Positions 5,479-10,292 of a stretch of 10,292 bases of DNA are shown here, piece after piece. Made by a program: the position numbers and the translations under genes. The stretch covers positions 1 through 10,292 of the forward strand of contig JAOPWK010000160.1 of the NCBI GenBank assembly GCA_025965735.1. Reading direction: 5' to 3'. Source of the stretch: Frankiales bacterium (GTDB lineage Bacteria > Actinomycetota > Actinomycetes > Mycobacteriales > SCTD01). The notes beneath the pieces were generated by a model that saw nothing but the letters and a program-made list of their open reading frames with translations, did not search any database and was not told the DNA's origin. Each line of letters opens with the position of its first letter. Position 1 is the first letter of the stretch.

Positions 5479-6210
5479 GTGTCCGAGGTCCGCATCGCTG
5501 CCGAGCCCCGCACCGAGTTCGGCAAGGGCCCGTCGCGGCGCATCCGCCGGGCCAACAAGGTCCCGGCCGTGCTCTACGGACACGGCGAGCAGCCGCGCCA
5601 CTTCACGCTGCCGGGCCACGAGCTGATGCTCGCCCTCAAGCACGACGCCAACGCCCTGCTCACGCTGCAGACCGAGGACGGCGACCAGCTCGCCCTCCCC
5701 AAGGTCATCGTGCGCGACCCGATCAAGAACACCCTCGAGCACGTCGACCTCGTCGCCGTCCGCAAGGGCGAGAAGGTCACCGTCGAGATCCCGGTCCAGC
5801 TGACCGGTGACGCCGCTCCCGAGACGCTGGTCGACCAGCAGACGATGACCCTGACCGTCACCGCCGACGCCACCGCGCTGCCGGACCACCTCGAGCTGAG
5901 CATCGCCGGCAAGCGCGCCGGCAGCAGCCTGGCCGCCAAGGACGTCACGCTCCCCGCCGGCACCGAGCTGGCGCAGGACCCCGAGCACGTCATCGTCGCC
6001 ATCCTCGGCGTCATCTCCGAGGAGGAGCTCGAGGCCGAGCTCGTCGCGGCCGAGGAGGACCTGGGCTCCGGCCAGGCCGGTGCCGAGGCCATCGAGGCCG
6101 AGGCCGCCGAGGCGGGCGACGTCGAGGTCGGCTCCGAGAGCGACGCTGCGGGCGAGGGCGACGTGGTCGGCGAGACCGACGCGCCCACGTCCGAGACGCC
6201 CGCCCAGTAG
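5479..6210 (+). CDS. rplY: 50S ribosomal protein L25, general stress protein CTC type
   Basis: A 5S-rRNA-binding ribosomal protein of the long CTC/TL5 type, 243 residues. The N-terminal L25 domain (about 5-93) shows the typical start with RTEFGKGPSRRIRRANKVPAV and YGHGEQP, and ends in NTLEHVDLV. The TL5 C-terminal beta domain covers about 99-185 (PVQLTGDAAP, LPDHLELSI, LPAGTELAQDPEHVIV). Residues 181-243 are an acidic, low-complexity Glu/Asp/Ala/Gly tail with no predicted fold; such tails are frequent in actinobacterial L25. GTG 5479 is chosen over the in-frame upstream ATG at 5446. GAGGAG (5466-5471) is seven bases before it, and the protein then begins SEVRIAAEPR, as in homologues. It is followed after 14 bp by pth, a conserved pairing. 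Confidence 0.95.
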   Translation: MSEVRIAAEPRTEFGKGPSRRIRRANKVPAVLYGHGEQPRHFTLPGHELMLALKHDANALLTLQTEDGDQLALPKVIVRDPIKNTLEHVDLVAVRKGEKVTVEIPVQLTGDAAPETLVDQQTMTLTVTADATALPDHLELSIAGKRAGSSLAAKDVTLPAGTELAQDPEHVIVAILGVISEEELEAELVAAEEDLGSGQAGAEAIEAEAAEAGDVEVGSESDAAGEGDVVGETDAPTSETPAQ

Positions 6211-6224
6211 TCGCCCCCTCGGCG

Positions 6225-6809
6225 GTGTCAGCTGAGCCGCTCTGGCTCGTCGTCGGCCTGGGCAACCCCGGGCCGTCGTACGCCGGGAACCGGCACAACG
6301 TCGGCTTCATGGTGCTCGACCTGCTCGCCGACCGCGTCGGCGGCAGGTGGAAGGCGCACAAGGGCCGGGCTGACCTCGTCGAGGGTCGGCTGGCCGGGCA
6401 GCGCGCGATCCTGGCCAAGCCCAAGTGCTACATGAACGAGTCCGGTGGGCCCGTCGCGAGCCTGCGCGACTTCTTCAAGGTGCCTGCTGAGCGGATCGTC
6501 GTGGTGCACGACGAGCTCGACATCCCTTACGCCGCAGTCCGTCTCAAGCTCGGCGGCGGCGACAACGGGCACAACGGCCTGCGCTCGATCACCACGTCGC
6601 TCGGCACCCGCGAGTACCTCCGCGTGCGCGTCGGCGTCGGCCGTCCGCCCGGTCGGCAAGACCCGGCGGACTTCGTGCTCAAGGATTTCAGCGGCACCGA
6701 GAAGAAGGACCTCGGGTTCCACGTCGACCGCGCCGCCGACGCTGCCGAGGCGCTGCTGACAGGTCCGCTCGAGGCGGCGCAGAACGTCTTCCACGTCGAC
6801 CCCGCCTGA
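6225..6809 (+). CDS. pth: Peptidyl-tRNA hydrolase
   Basis: Cytoplasmic enzyme that cleaves the ester bond of peptidyl-tRNAs dropped from the ribosome, recycling tRNA. The 194 residues match the usual family length. All catalytic and binding residues expected from E. coli Pth are present. GLGNPG (11-16) contains Asn14, and NRHNVGF (22-28) contains the catalytic His24. KCYMNESG (67-74) contains Asn71, VHDELD (94-99) contains Asp96, and GGDNGHNGLRS (111-121) contains Asn117. The GTG start gives MSAEPLWLVVGLGNPG and leaves a 14-bp gap after rplY. The Shine-Dalgarno is weak, so translation may depend on coupling to rplY. Its TGA stop overlaps the ATG of the next gene by one base (TGATG). Confidence 0.96.
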   Translation: MSAEPLWLVVGLGNPGPSYAGNRHNVGFMVLDLLADRVGGRWKAHKGRADLVEGRLAGQRAILAKPKCYMNESGGPVASLRDFFKVPAERIVVVHDELDIPYAAVRLKLGGGDNGHNGLRSITTSLGTREYLRVRVGVGRPPGRQDPADFVLKDFSGTEKKDLGFHVDRAADAAEALLTGPLEAAQNVFHVDPA

Positions 6810-8275
6810 TGCACCCGCGCCTGGCCGCCGGCGTCGTCCTGCTCGCCTCGGCCGCGGTCCTCGTCCTCGAGGTGCTCGTCAGCCGGCTGGTCGCGCCGTA
6901 CGTCGGGCTCACCCTGGAGACGTACACGGCGGCCATCGGCGTGGCGCTGGCCGCCATCGCCGCAGGCGCCGCACTCGGCGGTCGGCTCGCGGATGCGGTC
7001 GACCCGCGACGCTGGCTGGGGCTCGCCACTGCCGTCGGCGGTGCGCTGGTGCTGACTGCCCGGCCGCTGGTCTTCGCCGTGGGGGACGCCTTCCGCGGGC
7101 TCGGACCCGTCGGCACCGTGGTCCTCGTCCTGCTGGCCGTCGCCCCGGCCGCGCTGGTGCTCTCCCTGGTCCCGCCCGGCGTGGTGAAGCTGCAGCTGCG
7201 CACGCTCGCCGAGACCGGAGTCACCGTCGGCCGCCTCAGCGCCGTCGGCACGCTGGGCGCGCTGGCCGGCACCTTCCTCACCGGCTTCGTGCTGCTGTCC
7301 GCGCTCCCGACCTCGCGGCTGCTGCTGGTCACCGGCGGCGTCCTGGTGCTGGCCGGCCTCGGCCTGCACCTCGCCCTGCGCGGGATGTCCTCCGCCGTGC
7401 CGGCGGTCGTGGGTCTCGCCGCGCTCACCGGCTCCTGGCTGGTCCTGGCCGACGGACCCTGCGAGTACGAGACCCGCTACTACTGCGCCTCGGTCGAGAG
7501 CGACCCGGAGCGCGAGTCCGGCCGGGTGCTGCTGCTCGACGGGCTGCGACACTCCTACGTCGACCTCGACGACCCGACGCACCTGGAGTTCCGCTACACG
7601 CAGCGCATCGCGGACGTCATCGCCGAGCAGCCCGCAGGCCCGCTGGACGTGCTGCACCTCGGCCTCGGCGGCGGCACCATGCCGCGGCACCTGGCCGCCG
7701 TGCGGCCCGGCTCCCGGAGCACGGTGCTCGAGGTCGACCCGCAGGTTCCCGACATCGACCGCGCGCGCCTCGGCCTGGACGACGTGCCCGACCTGGAGGT
7801 GCGCGTCGGCGACGCGCGCACCTCGATCGCCGACCTGCCGACCGACGCGTACGACGTCGTCGTCGGCGACGCCTTCGGCAGCCTCGCCGTCCCGTGGCAC
7901 CTCACCACCCGCGAGCTGGTGGCTGAGGTCCGCCGCGTCCTGCGCCCCGGCGGCACCTACGCCCTGAACGTCATCGACTTCCCCCCGCTCTCCTTCGCCA
8001 AGGCCGAGACCGCCACCCTCCTCGACCAGTTCCCCCACGTAGCCGTCATGGCTCCCCCGGAGACAGTGGCAGCAGAGACCGGCGGCAACCTCGTCCTCGT
8101 CGCCAGCGACCAACCCCTCGCCGTCGACGCCCTGGCCACCGGAGCCGAGACGCGCGGCGAGCCCGGCAGCGTTCACAGCGACGCGGCCGACTTCGCCGGC
8201 AACGCCCAGGTCCTCACCGACGACCACGCCCCGGTCGACCAGCTCCTGACCCCGTACGCCCCGCCGCGCCGGTAA
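6809..8275 (+). CDS. Membrane protein fused to spermidine-synthase-like domain
   Basis: A 488-residue two-part protein. Residues 1-215 are very hydrophobic with about seven membrane segments (near 5-27, 38-60, 69-91, 101-121, 142-163, 168-190, 196-214). Residues about 218-480 form a Rossmann-type aminopropyltransferase/methyltransferase fold. It contains LDGLRHSYVDL (244-254), the nucleotide loop HLGLGGGTMPRHL (283-295), LEVDPQV (307-313), YDVVVGDAFG (348-357) and LRPGGTYALN (378-387). This is the architecture annotated as fused MFS/spermidine synthase in actinobacteria. The GGGDG loop and D-P-x-G-P signature of true spermidine synthases are absent, so polyamine synthesis is doubtful. CEYETRYYC (218-226) places two cysteines just after the membrane part. 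The ATG overlaps the pth stop by one base, implying coupled translation and one operon with rplY-pth. No other polyamine gene is nearby. Confidence 0.8.
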   Translation: MHPRLAAGVVLLASAAVLVLEVLVSRLVAPYVGLTLETYTAAIGVALAAIAAGAALGGRLADAVDPRRWLGLATAVGGALVLTARPLVFAVGDAFRGLGPVGTVVLVLLAVAPAALVLSLVPPGVVKLQLRTLAETGVTVGRLSAVGTLGALAGTFLTGFVLLSALPTSRLLLVTGGVLVLAGLGLHLALRGMSSAVPAVVGLAALTGSWLVLADGPCEYETRYYCASVESDPERESGRVLLLDGLRHSYVDLDDPTHLEFRYTQRIADVIAEQPAGPLDVLHLGLGGGTMPRHLAAVRPGSRSTVLEVDPQVPDIDRARLGLDDVPDLEVRVGDARTSIADLPTDAYDVVVGDAFGSLAVPWHLTTRELVAEVRRVLRPGGTYALNVIDFPPLSFAKAETATLLDQFPHVAVMAPPETVAAETGGNLVLVASDQPLAVDALATGAETRGEPGSVHSDAADFAGNAQVLTDDHAPVDQLLTPYAPPRR

Positions 8276-8312
8276 GCGAAGGCGACCACAGCCGACGTAC
8301 CCTGAGTAGGGC

Positions 8313-8339
8313 CGCCGGAGGGTGGCCGACCCCCCGGCG
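8313..8339 (+). terminator. GC-rich hairpin, candidate terminator before mfd
   Basis: CGCCGG (8313-8318) pairs with CCGGCG (8334-8339) and, after one A-C mismatch, GGGT (8320-8323) pairs with ACCC (8329-8332) around a five-base loop. It lies 37 bp after the membrane-protein stop and 45 bp before the mfd start. Only two Ts follow, so it is at best a U-less terminator of the kind often proposed in high-GC genomes. The rest of the 109-bp gap (8276-8384) holds TACCCT at 8298-8303, a weak -10-like match for mfd, and the mfd ribosome binding site. Confidence 0.4.
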
Positions 8340-8384
8340 TTCAGCCGAGCGGGGCCCGTTCGCGTTGCCCTCGAAAGGCTCTCC

Positions 8385-10292
8385 GTGTCGCTCGCCGGCC
8401 TGCTCGACGTCGTCTCCGGCGACCCCTCCCTGGCGCGTGCCCTGGCCTCGCCGACGACGAGCACCCTCGACCTCTCCGGCCCCGCCGGCCTGCGCCCGTT
8501 CCTCATCGCGGGGCTCGTCCGTGAGGGCCGCACCGTCCTCGCCGTCACCGCCACGGGCCGCGAGGCCGAGGACCTGGTCGCGGCGCTGGGCGCGCTGGTG
8601 GACGGCGACCGCGTCGCGCTCTACCCGAGCTGGGAGACGCTGCCGCACGAGCGGCTGTCCCCGCGCGCCGACACCGTCGGGCGGCGCCTCGCCGTCCTGC
8701 GACGGCTCAAGCACCCGAGCAAGGACGACCCGGCCACCGGTCCCATCGACGTGGTCGTCGCGCCGGTCCGCAGCATCCTGCAGCCGCAGGTCCCCGGACT
8801 CGGCGACCTGGAGCCGGTCGCGCTGCAGAAGGGCCAGGACGTCGACGGCGGCCTCGACGCCGTGGTCCGTCGCCTGGTCGACATCTCCTACGCGCGGGTG
8901 GAGCTGGTCGAGAAGCGCGGGGAGTTCGCCGTGCGCGGCGGCATTTTGGACGTCTTCCCGCCCACCGAGGAGCACCCGGTCCGCGTCGAGTGGTGGGGCG
9001 ACACCGTCGAGGAGGTGCGCTCCTTCAAGGTCGCCGACCAGCGCAGCCTCGGCGAGGTCGAGCACGGGCTGTGGGCCTCGCCCTGCCGCGAGCTGCTGCT
9101 CACGCCGGAGGTGCGGGAGAAGGCCCGCAAGCTCGCGAACCTGCACCCCGAGCTGACCGACATCTGCGACCGCATCGCCGACGGCACGCCCGTCGAGGGC
9201 ATGGAGGCCCTGGCGCCGGTGCTCGTCGACGAGCTGCAGCTGCTGATCGACGAGCTGCCTGCGGACACCAGCATCCTGGTGTCCGACCCGGAGAAGGTGC
9301 GCACCCGTGCGCACGACCTGGTGCGCACCAGCCAGGAGTTCCTCGAGGCGTCCTGGGCCACTGCGGCCGTCGGCGGGCAGGCGCCGATCGACCTGGGAGC
9401 TGCGGCGTACCGGACTCTGGTCGAGGTGCGCGACCACGCCGGCGAGCTCGGCATCCCGTGGTGGTCGCTGTCGCCGTTCACCCCGGACGAGGAGCTGGAC
9501 GACGACACCGTCGTGCTGGCCGCCAAGCCCTCGCCGAGCTACCACGGCGACGTCATGGCAGCCCTGTCCGAGCTGCAGAACTGGACCAAGGACGGCTGGA
9601 AGGTCGTCGTCACCACCGAGGGGCACGGTCCGGCGCAGCGTCTGCACGAGCTGCTCAAGGAGGCCGAGGTGCCGGCCGTGCTGTCCGACGACCCGGTGCT
9701 CGAGGCCGGCCGGGTGCACTTGAGCACCGCCTGCTTCGACAGCGGCTTCCGCAGCGACCTGCTCAAGACGGTGCTCGTCACCGAGACCGACCTGACCGGC
9801 ACTCGCGGCGCCGGCACCAAGGACGTCAGCAAGCGCATGCCGAGCCGCCGCAAGAACGCGATCGACCCGGTGCAGCTCAAGAGCGGCGACACCGTCGTGC
9901 ACGAGCAGCACGGCGTCGCGCGGTACGTCGAGATGGTCCAGCGGACCGTGCAGGGCGCGACGCGGGAGTACCTCATCCTGGAGTTCGCGCCGAGCAAGAA
10001 GGGCCAGCCCGGCGACCGGGTCTTCGTGCCGACCGACCAGCTCGAGCTCGTCACCAAGTACGTCGGAGGCGAGGCGCCGAGCCTGGACAAGCTCGGCGGC
10101 GGCGACTGGGCCAAGCGCAAGGGCCGCGCGAAGAAGGCGGTCAAGGAGATCGCGGCCGGTCTCATCCAGCTCTACAGCGCGCGCATGGCCGCACCCGGGC
10201 ACGCCTTCGGCCCGGACACCCCGTGGCAGCGTGAGCTCGAGGACGCCTTCCCGTACGTCGAGACGCCCGACCAGCTCGAGGCGATCGACGAG
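8385..10292 (+). CDS. mfd: Transcription-repair coupling factor Mfd, N-terminal 636 residues
   Basis: Mfd recognises RNA polymerase stalled at DNA damage, displaces it with an ATP-driven translocase and recruits UvrA. The frame is open from GTG 8385 (AAAGG six bases upstream) to the last base of the window; full-length homologues are about 1,150-1,200 residues, so roughly half is visible. The N-terminal UvrB-like module includes LYPSWETLPHERLSP (79-93) and RGEFAVRGGILDVFPP (178-193). A middle region (about 275-470) follows. The RNA-polymerase-interacting CarD-like domain spans about 496-562 (LKSGDTVVHEQHGVARY; DRVFVPTDQLELVTKYVG). The relay/linker helix DWAKRKGRAKKAVKEIA follows, and the visible part ends at FPYVETPDQLEAIDE, just before the helicase motifs. 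No frame break is seen. The partial state is due only to the window edge. Confidence 0.95.
   Translation, partial: MSLAGLLDVVSGDPSLARALASPTTSTLDLSGPAGLRPFLIAGLVREGRTVLAVTATGREAEDLVAALGALVDGDRVALYPSWETLPHERLSPRADTVGRRLAVLRRLKHPSKDDPATGPIDVVVAPVRSILQPQVPGLGDLEPVALQKGQDVDGGLDAVVRRLVDISYARVELVEKRGEFAVRGGILDVFPPTEEHPVRVEWWGDTVEEVRSFKVADQRSLGEVEHGLWASPCRELLLTPEVREKARKLANLHPELTDICDRIADGTPVEGMEALAPVLVDELQLLIDELPADTSILVSDPEKVRTRAHDLVRTSQEFLEASWATAAVGGQAPIDLGAAAYRTLVEVRDHAGELGIPWWSLSPFTPDEELDDDTVVLAAKPSPSYHGDVMAALSELQNWTKDGWKVVVTTEGHGPAQRLHELLKEAEVPAVLSDDPVLEAGRVHLSTACFDSGFRSDLLKTVLVTETDLTGTRGAGTKDVSKRMPSRRKNAIDPVQLKSGDTVVHEQHGVARYVEMVQRTVQGATREYLILEFAPSKKGQPGDRVFVPTDQLELVTKYVGGEAPSLDKLGGGDWAKRKGRAKKAVKEIAAGLIQLYSARMAAPGHAFGPDTPWQRELEDAFPYVETPDQLEAIDE

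Noticed and set aside
6527..8554. 675-codon minus-strand frame across pth and the membrane protein
   Set aside because: Gly/Gln/Glu/Val low-complexity translation antisense to well-supported genes; no domain recognisable.
8214..10202. 662-codon minus-strand frame across mfd
   Set aside because: It is antisense to a clear Mfd frame, and its composition is typical of GC-rich shadow frames.

Overview
The window looks like a chromosomal segment from a high-GC actinobacterium. Coding third positions are almost all G or C, GTG starts are common behind GAGGAG-type ribosome binding sites, and TAGACT -10 hexamers are present. The block tRNA-Gln, glmU, prs ... rplY, pth ... mfd is a conserved housekeeping neighbourhood in this phylum. 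In Mycobacterium tuberculosis glmU, prsA, rplY, pth and mfd also sit close together (from memory). I cannot assign a genus.

Left part (1-1380). A leftward gene runs off the window edge; its visible 82 residues are almost entirely ten tandem heptads of the type A-A-D-x-R-D-x. Diverging from it is a double helix-turn-helix gene broken by two frame changes, at about 571 and 1145. Read through both shifts it gives about 311 residues with a dense set of conserved-looking motifs, and its reconstructed stop lies inside a tRNA-Gln(UUG) gene.

Middle part (1380-5400). glmU (UDP-GlcNAc synthesis) and prs (PRPP synthesis) overlap by ATGA and form a coupled pair. prs converges on a drug/metabolite-type EamA transporter; both stop codons lie in one 16-bp perfect palindrome. 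Divergent from the transporter is a small ABATE/CGNR zinc-finger regulator. This transporter-regulator pair separates prs from rplY and looks like an accessory insertion in a housekeeping block.

Right part (5400-10292). rplY (ribosomal protein L25/CTC with an acidic tail), pth (peptidyl-tRNA hydrolase) and a membrane protein fused to a spermidine-synthase-like domain run in one direction. Gaps are 14 bp and then a 1-bp stop/start overlap, so they are probably one operon behind the TAGACT promoter at 5416. A GC-rich hairpin follows, then mfd (transcription-repair coupling factor), which is cut by the right edge within the linker before its helicase motor.

Most of the window is ordinary core genome. 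The parts worth a second look are the heptad-repeat protein, the frameshifted helix-turn-helix gene (possibly with a LAGLIDADG-like core) and its overlap with tRNA-Gln. The transporter/regulator insertion and the pth-coupled aminopropyltransferase-like protein, which lacks the usual catalytic signature, also merit attention. I found no CRISPR array, insertion sequence, integrase or complete novel defence-type system.
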